Source: Aegilops tauschii subsp. strangulata (lineage: Eukaryota > Streptophyta > Magnoliopsida > Poales > Poaceae). Taken from it: a stretch of DNA of 64,000 bases. Made by a program: the position numbers and the translations under genes. The number at the start of each line of letters is the position of its first letter. Within the stretch, counting starts at the first letter, position 1. The notes below the pieces were generated by a model. It was given only the letters and a program-made list of their open reading frames with translations. It was not told where the DNA came from and searched no databases. Below are positions 22,921 to 35,505 of this stretch, piece after piece. The stretch spans positions 217,267,622-217,331,621 of the forward strand of contig NC_053039.3 of NCBI RefSeq assembly GCF_002575655.3, in the 5' to 3' direction.

Positions 22921-23574
22921 GAGTTTGCTTCCGGTGGGGGATCATGGTTGCTCGATAGTGGAGCTACAAATCATATGACCGGAAGCAAGGACTTGGTGGT
23001 GGACGTGCACAAGATTCCACCTATGCCCACCAATGTTGAGTGGGGTGATGCCTCGTCCTCTAAGGTATTGGGACTTGGCAAGGTTGTCATTTCTCATGAT
23101 CTCACGATCGAGAAGGTCATGCTTGTTGAGTCTCTTGCATTCAATTTACTTTCTGTTCGTCAACTTGCAGTCATGGGCTTTGCCACTTTCTATGATGTTG
23201 ATACCATGGCCCTCTTCTGGAGCAAGTCTCTTAAAGTAGGCTTTGTTGGGCATGTCGAGAATGGTCACTATGTGATTAAATTTTCGGAGCGACCCACTAA
23301 GACCGCGACATGCCTAACGGCTAAATTTGACGTGGGATGGTTTTAGCATCGCCGTTTAGCCCATGTCAATATGAGATCTTTGCAAAGTCTTCTCAAGGGG
23401 GACCATGTCCGTGGACTAACAAATGTTAGTTTTGCTAAAGATCGTGCTTGCAGTGCTTGTATCGAAGGAAAGCTACATGAAAAGGCTCACCCTCCTACGA
23501 CTATCATTTACTCGAAGAGGCCTTTGGAGCTCCTTCAGTTGGATCTCTTTGGGCCTCCATCCTTTGATAGCCTT
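22921..23574 (+). pseudogene. Copia protease, GAG-pre-integrase and integrase start of element D
   Basis: In a different frame from gag, WLLDSGATNHMTG gives the aspartic protease active site (D-S-G), followed by LAFNLLSVRQLA, the usual C-terminal part of the domain. After an in-frame stop at 23344-23346 comes the GAG-pre-integrase region HRRLAHVNMRSLQSLLKG with CSACIEGKLHEKAHPP, the HHCC zinc site that opens integrase. The frame then reads RPLELLQLDLFGP, the start of the integrase core including its first catalytic aspartate, and is cut by the CACTA terminus. Protease would cleave the polyprotein and integrase would insert cDNA; neither can be made in full. Confidence 0.85.
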
Positions 23575-24072
23575 CACTACAAAAAAATACACTTCCGTGA
23601 TGATATGTGTTTGTCACAGTAAGTCACATTTTCTGTCATGCATGTACATCCATGACAAATTTATGACAGAATCAAGATAGTCATACCTATGCTATCGTAG
23701 AAGTGTTCCATGACATTACCAAAATTATCATCACGGAAGTGTCCACTTCCACGACGATAAATCGCGCGTCACAGAAGTGCTTTTGTCAAGGGTGACCGAC
23801 ACGTGGCATCCACCGTAACGGAACGCCGTTAAGCTATCGGGTCCGGTTTTGGATCCGATAACCCGTTAACAGCCTCGACCAATGGGGATTTTCCACGTGT
23901 AAAATCATCATTGGCTGGAGGGAACACGTGTCGGCTCGCCGTTGGGACAGATGTCATCCACTCATTGGACCCAAAGCGCCTATGATACGTCGACACATGG
24001 CACGGCCCAACAGAGGCCCATTCCTGTGAAAAGGCCGGCCCATTTGACTTGGTCAAAAGGTGGCGGGCCAGC
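23575..24072. repeat. Left terminus and first subterminal block of CACTA element E
   Basis: After CACTACAAAAAAA come CACTTCCGTGATGAT (23590-23604) and its inverse ATCATCACGGAAGTG (23727-23741), plus the related CACTTCCACGACGAT. Such short words in both directions near the termini are where CACTA-encoded proteins bind in characterised elements. Confidence 0.8.
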
Positions 24073-27000
24073 TATGACGCCCCCGATTTGACCGTACACT
24101 AATCATGCACGCAAATGTGTACGATCAAGATCAGGGACTCACGGGAAGATATCACAACACAACTCTACAACATAAATAAGTCATACAAGCATCATAATAC
24201 AAGCCAGGGGCCTCGACGGCTCGAATACAATTGCTCGATCATAGACGAGTCAGCGGAAGCAACAATATCTGAGAACAGACATAAGTTAAACAAGTTTGCC
24301 TTAAGAAGGCTAGCACAAACAGGGATACAGATCGAACGAGGCGCAGGCCTCCTGCCTGGGATCCTCCTAACTACTCCTGGTCGTCGTCAGCGGGCTGCAC
24401 GTAGTAGTAGGCACCTCCAATGTCGTAGGTGTCGTCGTCGACGGTGGCGTCTGGCTCCTGGACTCCAACATCTGGTTGCGACAACCAGGTAGAAAGGAAA
24501 GGGGGGAAAGAGGGAGAGAAGCAACCGTGAGTACTCATCCAAAGTACTCGCAAGCAAGGAGCTACACTACTTATGCATGGGTATATGTGTAAAGGGCCAT
24601 ATCAGTGGACTGAACTGCAGAATGCCAGAATAAGAGGGGGATAGCTAATCCTGTCGAAGACTACGCTTCAGGCAGCCTCCATCTTGCAGCATGTAGAAGA
24701 GAGTAGTTTGAAGTCCTCCAAGTAGCATCGCATAGCATAATCCTACCCGGCAATCCCCTCCTCGTCGCCCTGTTAGAGAGCGATCACCGGGATGTATCTG
24801 GCACTTGGAAGGGTGTATTTTATACAGTATCCAGTTCTAGTTGTCATAAGGTCAAGGTACAACTCCGGGTCGTCCTTTTACCGAGGGACACGGCTATTCG
24901 AATAGATAAACTTCCCTGCAGGGGTGCACTACATAAGCCAACACGCTCGATCCCATTTGGCCGGACACACTTTTCTGGGTCATGCCTGGCCTCGTAAGAT
25001 CAACACGTCGCAGCCCCACCTAGGCCCAACAGAGAGGTCAGCACGCCGGTCTAAACCTATGCGCGCAGGGGTCTGGGCCCATCGCCCTATGCACACCTGC
25101 ACGTTGCGTACGCGGCCGGAAGCAGACCTAGCCCCCTTAATACAAGCGCGAGCTTACGGTCCAATGCGGCGCGCGCCACTCAGTCGCTGACGTCAAAAGA
25201 GCTTCGGCTGATACCACGACGTCGGGATACCCATAACTACTCCCGCGTAGATGGTTAGTGCGTATAGACCAAATGGCCAGACTCAGATCAAATACCAAGA
25301 TCTCGTTAAGCGTGTTAAGTAACCGCGAACGTCGACCAGGGCCAGGCCAACCTCTCACCTAGGCGGTCTCAACCTACCCTGTCGCTCCGCCACAAAGATC
25401 CACTTGCGGGTACTCCTTCGAGCCGACCCGACTTTAGTCATCACATGTGTCATGTGTATAGTATATAAGTATATACCCGTGATCACCGCCCAGGTGATCA
25501 CAGCCCGATAGTATAGCACAGCAGACGGACAAGAATGTAGGGCCACTGATGGAAAACTAGCATCCTATACTAAGCATGTAGGATTGCAGGTAAGGTAACA
25601 ACAGTAGTAGCAAGGATAGGCTATGCATCAGGATAGGATATCGAAAAGCAGTAACATGCTACACTACTCTAATGCAAGCAGTATAGAGAAGAATAGGCGA
25701 TATCTGGTGATCAAGGGGGGGGGGGCTTGCCTGGTTGCTCTGGCAAGTAGGAGGGGTCGTCATCTCCGTAGTCGAACTGGGCAGCAGCAGTGTCGGTCTC
25801 GTAGTCTACCGGAGAGAAGAGGGGGAAGAAACAGTAAATACAATGCAAACATAAACATGACGATGCGTGACATGACAATGAGCAGTGTGAGGTGTGTCCT
25901 AACGCGACAGTAGGTGGTACCGGCGAAGGGGGGGAACATCCGGGAAAGTATTTCCGATGTTTTGCGTTTTCGGACAGATGGACCGGAGGGGGAAAGTTGC
26001 GAGTACGATATGTTAGGGAGGTGGGGTGGACGAACGGACTGCGTATCCGGATTCGTCTCGTCCTTCTGAGCAACATTCATGTTGAAAATATTTTAATCCG
26101 AGTTACGAATTAAAAGATAAGATTTTCTAAAGATTTTATTAATTCCTGGAATTTAATTAATTATTTAAATTAATTCGAAAATGGATTTATGACATCAGCA
26201 TGATGTCATCCTGACGTCAGCAGCCAACAGGGGTTGACTGGGTCAAACTGACATGTGGGTCCAGTGGGACCCACCTGTCATTCTCTGTTTAGGTTAATTA
26301 GGGTTTAGCTAATTAATTAATGTTTAATTAAATTAACTAATTAATTAGATTAATTTAAACAGGATTAATTAACTTAATTAATTAATTTAATTAATTAATT
26401 AATTAATTAAATTTATTTTTATTTATATATTTATTAAGTAATTTATTATTTTTATTATTATTATATTTTTCATTTCATTTTTTATTTTTATTTTTTTAAA
26501 TCATTTTTTAATTCGTTCTGGGGCTGGGCCCGTCTGTTCAGTGGCACAGAGGCCATACAGGGGTGCGGGCGATGCGGGTGCGGGTGCCCGCCCGCATGGC
26601 CACGGGCGTGCGGGCGCTAGAGCCGAGCGGGGCGGATGGGCACCGGCGTCGGGTGACGACCGGGGCCGCGACGAGGCCGGCTGGGAACGGCACCGGCGAG
26701 GCCAGCCCAGCGGCGGCCTGCAGCAGAGGACGACGGGGGGGTGGGGTTGCGGGAGCGCGAGGCAACGGCGCGGGCCGCGCGGCGGGGCGAGGGAAGGAGA
26801 GGAGGGGCGTGGAGGGGGTCGGGGACGACGCGACGCAGGGGAGGAGGCGAGGCGACTCCGGGCGACGACGATCCGGGCGGCGGCTTGGTGACGGAGAGGA
26901 CGGCGGCGGTGGTGGTGCACGGCGACGACGAGCGGGTGTGGCCCGGTGACGAGGGGACGATGGAGAGGAGAAGAGGATGAGGCGGTCCGGCGGTGGGCGG

Positions 27001-27654
27001 CGGGGCGGCGTCGGGCGCGCAGGGGCGTGGTCGCCCCGATCCCGATCTGGATCGGGGGAGTGGGGGGAGAGAGCGAGGGGAGAGTGGGTGGTTGGGCTAG
27101 GGTTTCGGGGGGGTGGGGGATATGGGGAGTGCGGGGTGGGCCTCCTGGTGGCCTGGGTGGCCAGTTGGGCCGAATGGCCCAAGGGAGAGGGGCTTTGTCT
27201 TTCCCTTTTTTTTGTTTCTGTTCTGTTTTCTTTTCTTTATCTATTTTCTTTTCTGTTTTATTCTTTTAATTTCTGTTTTATAAAATATAAATACAACTCC
27301 TAAATTAATGTTATAATTTATTCTACTGCCCCAAAAAGTTTGACACCTCATTAAAATAGTTTGCATTATTATTATTTTTAAAAGGCATTTAATTAATTGT
27401 CATAGCTGCTGTTTTAATTACTTTAGAGCCTTTAAACATTTTATCAAAGCTTGGTCTCTCCACCATAATTGCTTACGATTTATTTGAAACAACCCGAACA
27501 TTTTAGTTTTAATTTTTGAAAACTTTTGTTGTTTGCCATATTTTGAATTTGAATTTTGATCCGGTTTTGAACTAACGCGAGATTATCAACACTAACAGAG
27601 GTGACGTGGCATCATTAGCGTAGGTTTACTGTAGCATAATTATCCGGCGTCACA
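24073..27654 (-). repeat. Element F 3' LTR (left copy), 3.58 kb
   Basis: Starts TATGACGCCCCC, where the other copy has TGTGACGCCCCC, and ends TATCCGGCGTCACA. Contains CGGCTATTCGAATAG and CTGCAGGGGTGC (24891-24927), an AT-rich TTAA-repeat stretch (26281-26515) and a GC-rich block (26521-27190). Confidence 0.9.
26281..27190. other. AT-rich to GC-rich switch inside element F LTR
   Basis: About 230 bases built of ATTAATTAA and TTTATTTT words give way within 20 bases to about 650 bases of strongly GC-rich, CpG-rich sequence. The same switch is at about 34040-35035 in the other LTR. On the minus strand the GC-rich part carries GAAACCCTAGCCC and CT-rich runs and is a candidate promoter/leader region. 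The many open frames on both strands are shadows of base composition. Confidence 0.7.
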
Positions 27655-27672
27655 ATTCTCCTCCACTACAAG

Positions 27673-27691
27673 AAATCTCGTCCCGAGATTT
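27673..27691. other. Hairpin beside element F 3' LTR
   Basis: Perfect 8-bp stem AAATCTCG with CGAGATTT around TCC, 18 bases inside the LTR boundary. Compared with element A, the second base pair is A-T instead of G-C, so both strands changed and pairing was kept. Confidence 0.75.
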
Positions 27692-30600
27692 AAGAGGGAA
27701 GTAAAGGGGGAAGGTTCGGGTTACGAAATTCTAGGGAGCGTTCTTGGTCTTGGTTGTTCTTCTCGAAGAGGTTGATCCATTACATTGATGTCTTCATTCT
27801 GCTGTTTCAGGTCATCATGATAAAGTTGTCGTCCTCTCTTCGGGAACTCCATCGTACCTACGATAGAGTAAGGGGGTATTCCGAAAGAACGGACCTATGC
27901 AAGGTTGACTATCTGGTCGATATCATCGGGGAAGGTGGCGGAAAGTAACTCTTGAATGGAAACTTAAGAAAATATCGAGAGCAAAATAAAGAGGTATCAT
28001 GGGAAGTTTCAAGCGGGCAGGCAATCGCTCGATGCCTGAAACAAAGTGTGAAAGGGGTTGAGATCAACTGGAATAAGTATTGTGTCTGATACTAGAATAT
28101 ATCACTTGGCAGATGGCCCGTGAGTTACATAAGAAGTCAAGCGCGAGGAATATCTTTGATAACATGGTGTACAGGAGAGTCAGGTTTCAATCCTGTGGAA
28201 CTGTGGGTTATGGGCCCACCATGTGGCCTTTTTTTATAGGAGCAGTGATATCTTGCACGGTCATGATAGCAAGGCATGTCAGAGAATACCCTGTCAGTTA
28301 TGTCGGCAACACGTTGGTACCAAGGGCGAGGGACGAAGAGAACCATTTTCCTGCTCGTTGAAATGAGGCGGACCATTAGGCAAAGTTCTCGTCCATCGGT
28401 GGCTACCGGGATGTCATCAACAATAGTAACAGGGTCTTGCTGATAGAATTGTACACCGAGGTGTTTACGTAAGCAGGAGAATATTACTGCTTAGATCATA
28501 TAGAACTCAAGAAGGGTTAAACAAAAGAATGGAAAGGAAAATATCATTATCAGATTAAACAGAACAATGGAAAGGAAAATGTGTTTAAACACATATTTCA
28601 AGGGTATATTCTTCCCAAGGGTAAGCAGAGCATGATATCCATGTTGGGATATAACGTAGAAAACCCTTTAGGAAAGAGGAGAGACATTTCATGCCATTAC
28701 CCATACAACGGTGTTTGGATAATTGATAAAGAAATTTTAGCATTATGCTTCAAATGTTCTTATTAAAATTCGGAGTACCATAGACATGCTTCGAGATAGC
28801 ATTGACATGGTCTTCAAGCAAAAGACAGACTTGGAATACACAAGGATTCATCAGGAACAACATATAGAATAAGTCTTTCAATTTCCTCATGGAAGAAGCG
28901 TTAACCTAGCTAAAAAGGAAATTATAGCAAAAGGTCCTCTGGCTAGGGGTGCTAAGAAAAGACACCACCTTATCGAGTTATGTAGAGACCAATGTTATAA
29001 CTCTTGGAAATATGTTCCAACCATCATATCTGACCGAGATTCAGATCTGATTGGTGTCACGATTCCTCAGACTTAGGATGCCTAAGAAGAAAAAGGAGCA
29101 ACACCAATTGACGAGATGACATTGTAAGATTCTCGGGAAACGCACTATGGAAGCGAGTCCCGAAACAAGAGTTCATCATTAAACCAAGGAGAGGATGAGG
29201 GAGTGGCTGATGGACTCGGCGACAATTCCTCGAGATTTCCAAAAGATGGATTTCCCCAACTATGTCAACAAGGAGATAACATAGCTAGATCGAATGTCTT
29301 AATGACATATGCTCGAGGAAAACATACACAGTTAAACATTGGTTGAAAGGTGCACCCGAAATATGGGCTAGGTAGCACGATCAATGTTCGAATGATGATT
29401 CATTAAGCCATTGACGTAGAATGAAACTATAGGCCAATAACTTCAAAGCATTACGGTTGCTAGAAGTTTAGAATTTACACATCACAGACCATTTGTCAGT
29501 ATTTCGTTTAGAAACAACACGGGGATCAGAAAACAAATGGAGATGGCGAGAAGTATTACTATATCAAGAATTCTCAAGAGGTGGAGAAATTCTCACAATA
29601 TCCTTGACATAAAAGATGGTAATACTCCAAGGTAGAACATAACATAGGCTGGTTAGCAAGGAGCTCCATAACTTGATCAAGTTTGTGATGAAAGGAATGA
29701 AAGGTTGTTGTCGATGGTAACTCACATTACCAAGGAACGAGGATGGCACTTATCATCAAGAATTCCATTGATATCCTGGAAGGAGTCAAAATGTTGATGA
29801 TGTTCACGGCAAATTTTGTCAAGAGGCTCCACGAAGATGTAATCGATCGGCGATGACATCAAGTCAAAGGAATGATGAAGCGATAGGTTAATGGAACCAA
29901 GGGGAAGGCACAAACTTGAAATCAGGCCTGTTGTTCAAGGCGAACTAATATGACGAGGAACATCGACGTAATCTTAGCTCATCACCGAAAGTTGTGTTCC
30001 GGGAAGGACCGGGTAGCACAGTTAAAAGTTTGCATGATAATGATATAGCCGATAAGGCTAGGAATGACTTGAAGGATTATTACACTCGTAAGCAACAAGA
30101 ATTACTTAGAGTTATTGAATCGGAGTGCGGAATCGATTCGCTTATCGGTGTTCTCGAGTGACTAATAACTCAGAGCCCGTGGAAAATTGGGATCAGTGAG
30201 AATGTAGCACTTGACGAAAAACTCATAAGAAGTTATGCAGTTCCATGATAATCTCGAGATACCAGGGGGTAATACTCGACGACAGATCAAGGTAAAGGTT
30301 GGACTAGGGTATTGCCCTGCAGAAGACAAGTGCTCAAACTTGCACGAGAAACGGAATCAAGGAGAAACATGGTCGGAACCACGTCCACGGATACCAGATG
30401 AACTTATTACAAGGGGGTAATTATTATAAGAGAAGCTTGCATGATAGGATCTACATCGTGCCCATGGGCATGAACACAAAGGTGCAAGGTCGACTCCCAC
30501 TTCTTCAATGCATAACCTTCCATTCGCCTCTCGTATTTTGATAATGACATTAATTGTCAAAAGTTTTACCTGGTGCAATACCAGATAAGTATGTCCCGCG

Positions 30601-31814
30601 AAATCTTTCGGGTTCACACAGATTAAGGGAGGCATAGGTTCAACCCATCGGGGCATCGTAGAAAGATATACTACAAACTTCAGGAGTAAATAACACAAGC
30701 TCAGAAGTAGAGCATGGTTGACAAAGCAGAGGATACAATTTACCAAAGGCATTATGGAAAAGCTCACCAGCTTATTTAATATCGAGGACATTATCGGATA
30801 AAATCCGACAAAAGGGTCTGGTGGTCCACAAGGGATCTGATGTGAGCATCAGTACTCAACCAGAGGAAGAAAGAATGCAAGGAGATCAGACTATAGAAAC
30901 AACTGACTAACTCACAAGCTCAAATGCAAAGGAATTATGAATTCCAAGTCAAGGGATCAGAAGCAATGCTCTGATTAGGGATGGATAAGTTGAATAGCCT
31001 TAGGGGTACAATCGATGATGATTTGATTGGTCGAGATCCAGCTCATGTTAAAGATGCCTGAGCCGGAAGGATGAATTCTAGGATCTGATTGAGGATTTGC
31101 GAGCATTCGCAACATATTGAATCAATGGACTCAAAAAGATAATGACAAGAGATGCCAATAAGATTGCGAGACTTAAGATTAATCATAATGCAAGTAAGCA
31201 AGAATTTCAAGAGCAAAAAGGCTCCTGAAGATTTTCGAAAGATCGAATGATATTTTGAACATTTTGTGAAATACTTGAACCAACTGGGGATGACCGGATA
31301 CTCGGTAAGTGCGAGAATTATCCGTAGGGATATTCAGGTGACAAAGAACAGCAAGGCAGTAAGCTCAAAGGATTTTCGGAACAACAGAGAGAATTTCAGG
31401 GTATCTTGTAATAACAAGATCAACTGGGAAACATTGTATGAGTGGCGAGTATACGTGGTTATCCATAGGAGTTAATCGATGAAAGGGAATTGCAAAAGCG
31501 ATGAACACAAGTTCTCAGGTTATCAGCGGAGAGTATCTTCAGGGTCTTCACGTGCAGCAGACGATCATCAGTAATAAGGGGCTCTCCGGGTGAAAGTGAT
31601 AACGAGATCCTAATGTTAGATTTAGCAAAATTCACTGAACCCGTATAGGAGAGAGATCAGAGTCCCAGAGTATAGACAAGGAGTAAAAGATCCTAATACC
31701 ACCCAATGGCGACGTGGGCCCGTAAGACACACAGCCATGTTAGTAATAGTTTTTGCAATGTCTAGACTCGACTTCGGCCAAGGAGTTGGAAAGGGGGATT
31801 CCTACAGGCAGTTG

Positions 31815-31826
31815 GCTCTGATACCA
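31815..31826 (-). other. Primer-binding site of element F (tRNA-iMet type)
   Basis: Minus strand TGGTATCAGAGC three bases from the LTR end. Confidence 0.9.
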
Positions 31827-31829
31827 ACT

Positions 31830-34800
31830 TGTGACGCCCCCGATTTGACCGTACACTAATCATGCACGCAAATGTGTACGATCAAGATCAGGGACTCACG
31901 GGAAGATATCACAACACAACTCTACAACATAAATAAGTCATACAAGCATCATAATACAAGCCAGGGGCCTCGACGGCTCGAATACAATTGCTCGATCATA
32001 GACGAGTCAGCGGAAGCAACAATATCTGAGAACAGACATAAGTTAAACAAGTTTGCCTTAAGAAGGCTAGCACAAACAGGGATACAGATCGAACGAGGCG
32101 CAGGCCTCCTGCCTGGGATCCTCCTAACTACTCCTGGTCGTCGTCAGCGGGCTGCACGTAGTAGTAGGCACCTCCAATGTCGTAGGTGTCGTCGTTGGCG
32201 GTGGCGTCTGGCTCCTGGACTCCAACATCTGGTTGCGACAACCAGGTAGAAAGGAAAGGGGGGAAAGAGGGAGAGAAGCAACCGTGAGTACTCATCCAAA
32301 GTACTCGCAAGCAAGGAGCTACACTACTTATGCATGGGTATATGTGTAAAGGGCCATATCAGTGCACTGAACTGCAGAATGCCAGAATAAGAGGGGGATA
32401 GCTAATCCTGTCGAAGACTACGCTTCTGGCAGCCTCCATCTTGCAGCATGTAGAAGAGAGTAGTTTGAAGTCCTCCAAGTAGCATCGCATAGCATAATCC
32501 TACCCGGCGATCCCCTCCTCGTCGCCCTGTTAGAGAGCGATCACCGGGATGTATCTGGCACTTGGAAGGGTGTATTTTATTCAGTATCCAGTTCTAGTTG
32601 TCATAAGGTCAAGGTACAACTCCGGGTCATCCTTTTACCGAGGGACACGGCTATTCGAATAGATAAACTTCCCTGCAGGGGTGCACTACATAACCAAACA
32701 CGCTCGATCCCATTTGGCCGGACACACTTTTCTGGGTCATGCCCGGCCTCATAAGATCAACACGTCGCAGCCCCACCTAGGCCCAACAGAGAGGTCAGCA
32801 CGCCGGTCTAAACCTATGCGCGCAGGGGTCTGGGCCCATCGCCCTATGCACACCTGCACGTTGCGTACGCGGCCGGAAGCAGACCTAGCCCCCTTAATAC
32901 AAGCGCGAGCTTACGTCCAATGCGGCGCGCGCCACTCAGTCGCTGACGTCAAAAGAGCTTCGGCTGATACCACGACGTCGGGATACCCATAACTACTCCC
33001 GCGTAGATGGTTAGTGCGTATAGACCAAATGGCCAGACTCAGATCAAATACCAAGATCTCGTTAAGCGTGTTAAGTAACCGCGAACGTCGACCAGGGCCA
33101 GGCCAACCTCTCACCTAGGCGTCTCAACCTGCCCTGTCGCTCCGCCACAAAGATCCACTTGCGGGTACTCCTTCGAGCCGACCCGACTTTAGTCATCACA
33201 TGTGTCATGTGTATAGTATATAAGTATATACCCGTGATCACCGCCCAGGTGATCACAGCCCGATAGTATAGCACAGCAGACGGACAAGAATGTAGGGCCA
33301 CTGATGGAAAACTAGCTTCCTATACTAAGCATGTAGGATTGCAGGTAAGGTAACAACAGTAGTACCAAGGATAGGCTATGCATCAGGATAGGATATCGGA
33401 AAGCAGTAACATGCTACACTACTCTAATGCAAGCAGTATAGAGAAGAATAGGCGATATCTGGTGATCAAGGGGGGGGGCTTGCCTGGTTGCTCTGGCAAG
33501 TAGGAGGGGTCGTCATCTCCGTAGTCGAACTGGGCAGCAGCAGTGTCGGTCTCGTAGTCTACCGGAGAGAAGAGGGGGAAGAAACAGTAAATACAATGCA
33601 AACATAAACATGACGATGCCTGACATGACAATGAGCAGTGCGAGGTGTGTCCTAACGCGACAGTAGGTGGTACCGGCGAAGGGGGGGAACATCCGGGAAA
33701 GTATTCCTGATGTTTTGCGTTTTCGGACAGATGGACCGGAGGGGGAAAGTTGCGAGTGTGATATGTTAGGGAGGTGGGGTGGACGAACGGACTGCGTATC
33801 CGGATTCGTCTCGTCGTTCTGAGCAACTTTCATGTTGAAAATATTTTAATCCGAGTTACGGATTAAAAGATATGATTTTCTAAAGATTTTATTAATTCCT
33901 GGAATTTCATTAATTATTTAAATTAATTCGAAAATGGATTTATGACATCAGCATGATGTCATCCTGGCGTCAGCAGCCAACAGGGGTTGACTGGGTCAAA
34001 CTGACATGTGGGTCCAGTGGGACCCACCTGTCATTCTCTGTTTAGGTTAATTAGGGTTTAGCTAATTAATTACTCTTTAATTAAATTAACTAATTAATTA
34101 GATTAATTTAAACAGGATTAATTAACTTAATTAATTTAGTTAATTAATTAATTAATTAAATTTATTTATATTTATATATTTATTAATATTTATTAAGTAA
34201 TTTATTATTATTATTATTATTATATTTTTCATTTCATTTTTTCATTTTTATTTTTTTAAATCATTTTTTTAATTCGTTCTGGGGCTGGGCCCGTCTGTTC
34301 AGTGGCACAGAGGCCATACAGGGGTGCGGGCGATGCGGGTGCGGGTGCCCGCCCGCATGGCCACGGGCGTGCGGGCGCTGGAGCCGAGCGGGGCGGATGG
34401 GCACCGGCGTTGGGTGACGACCGGGGCCGCGACGAGGCCGGCCGGGAACGGCACCGGCGAGGCCAGCCCAGCGGCGGCCTGCAGCAGAGGACGACGGGGG
34501 GGGGTGGTGGGGTTGCGGGAGCGCGAGCTCGCGCGCAGCCACGGGCGCGAGGCAACGACGCGAGCCGCGCGGCGGGGCAAGGGAAGGAGAGGAGGGGCGT
34601 GGAGGCCGTGGCCTCACCGGGGGTGTAGGGACGGGGCAGCGGGGCTCGTGGAGGGGGTCGGGGACGACGCGACGCAGGGGAGGAGGCGAGGCGACTTCGG
34701 GCGATGACTTTCCGGGCGGCGGCTCGGTGACGGAGAGGACGGCGGCGGTGGTGGTGCACGGCGACGACGAGCGGGTGTGGCCCGGTGACGAGGGGACGAT

Positions 34801-35505
34801 GGAGAGGAGAAGAGGATGAGGCGTTCCGGCGGTGGGCGGCGGGGCGGCGTCGGGCGCGCGGGGGCGTGGTCGCCCCGATCCCGATCTGGATCGGGGGAGT
34901 GGGGGGGGGGAGAGAGCGAGGGGAGAGTGGGTGGTTGGGCTAGGGTTTCGGGGGGGGTGGGGAATATGGGGAGTGCGGGGTGGGCCTCCTGGTGGCCTGG
35001 GTGGCCAGTTGGGCCGAATGGCCCAGGGGAGGGGGCTTTGTCTTTCCCTTTTCTTTTTTTTTTGTTTCTTTTCTGTTTTCTTTTCTTTATCTATTTTCTT
35101 TTCTATTTTATTCTTTTAATTTCTGTTTTATAAAATATAAATACAACTCCTAAATTAATGTTATAATTTATTCTACTGCCCCAAAAAGTTTGACACCTGA
35201 TTAAAATAGTTTGCATTATTATTATTTTTAAAAGGCATTTAATTAATTGTCATAGCTGCTGTTTTAATTACTTTAGAGCCTTTAAACATTTTATCAAAGC
35301 TTGGTCTCTCCACCATAATTGCTTACGATTTATTTGAAACAACCCGAACATTTTAGTTTTAATTTTTGAAAACTTTTGTTGTTTGCCATATTTTGAATTT
35401 GAATTTTGATCCGGTTTTGAACTAACGCGAGATTATCAACACTAACAGAGGTGACGTGGCATCATTAGCGTAGGTTTACTGTAGCATAATTATCCGGGCG
35501 TCACA
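31830..35505 (-). repeat. Element F 5' LTR (right copy), 3.68 kb
   Basis: Near-identical to 24073-27654. It keeps two segments the left copy has lost, 24 bp after 34527 and 49 bp after 34605, each between short direct repeats. Ends TATCCGGGCGTCACA. Confidence 0.9.

Larger units (their letters stand above)
18682..23574 (+). mobile_element. Element D: Copia retrotransposon, 5' part, truncated by CACTA insertion
   Basis: In order on the plus strand: a 1.6 kb LTR, a tRNA-iMet primer site, gag with zinc knuckle, and an aspartic protease followed by the start of integrase. The order protease then integrase before RT is that of Copia. The long gag with an acidic, coiled-coil-rich second half suggests the SIRE/Maximus lineage. 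Several stops make it inactive. RT, RNase H and the 3' LTR are not in the window. The five bases before the LTR, CATGG, would be the left target duplication. Confidence 0.85.
27655..31829 (-). other. Element F interior, 4.2 kb without recognisable genes
   Basis: Frames are short, none above about 145 codons, and none shows a retroelement domain. A minus-strand frame at 29057-29242 shares FPENL..SSR..VL with element C. The left end holds the hairpin next to the 3' LTR. The right end holds TCTAGACTCGACTTCGGCC and the primer site. Nothing else is recognised. Confidence 0.75.
24073..35505 (-). mobile_element. Element F: complete long-LTR Gypsy element without gag-pol
   Basis: Two LTRs of 3.58 and 3.68 kb bound a 4.18 kb interior. 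The flanks CCAGC (24068-24072) and CCGGC (35506-35510) form a 5-bp target duplication with one mismatch. The primer site beside the right LTR puts the element on the minus strand. No minus-strand frame in the interior resembles gag, protease, RT, RNase H or integrase, so it is a large non-autonomous element of the LARD kind. The LTRs differ by scattered substitutions, roughly one to two percent by eye, plus two short deletions. Confidence 0.9.

Noticed and set aside
26538..27182. Arg/Pro-rich frames on both strands, repeated at 34256-35133
   Set aside because: Same composition effect in element F LTRs; the two LTR copies differ by indels that shift the frame.
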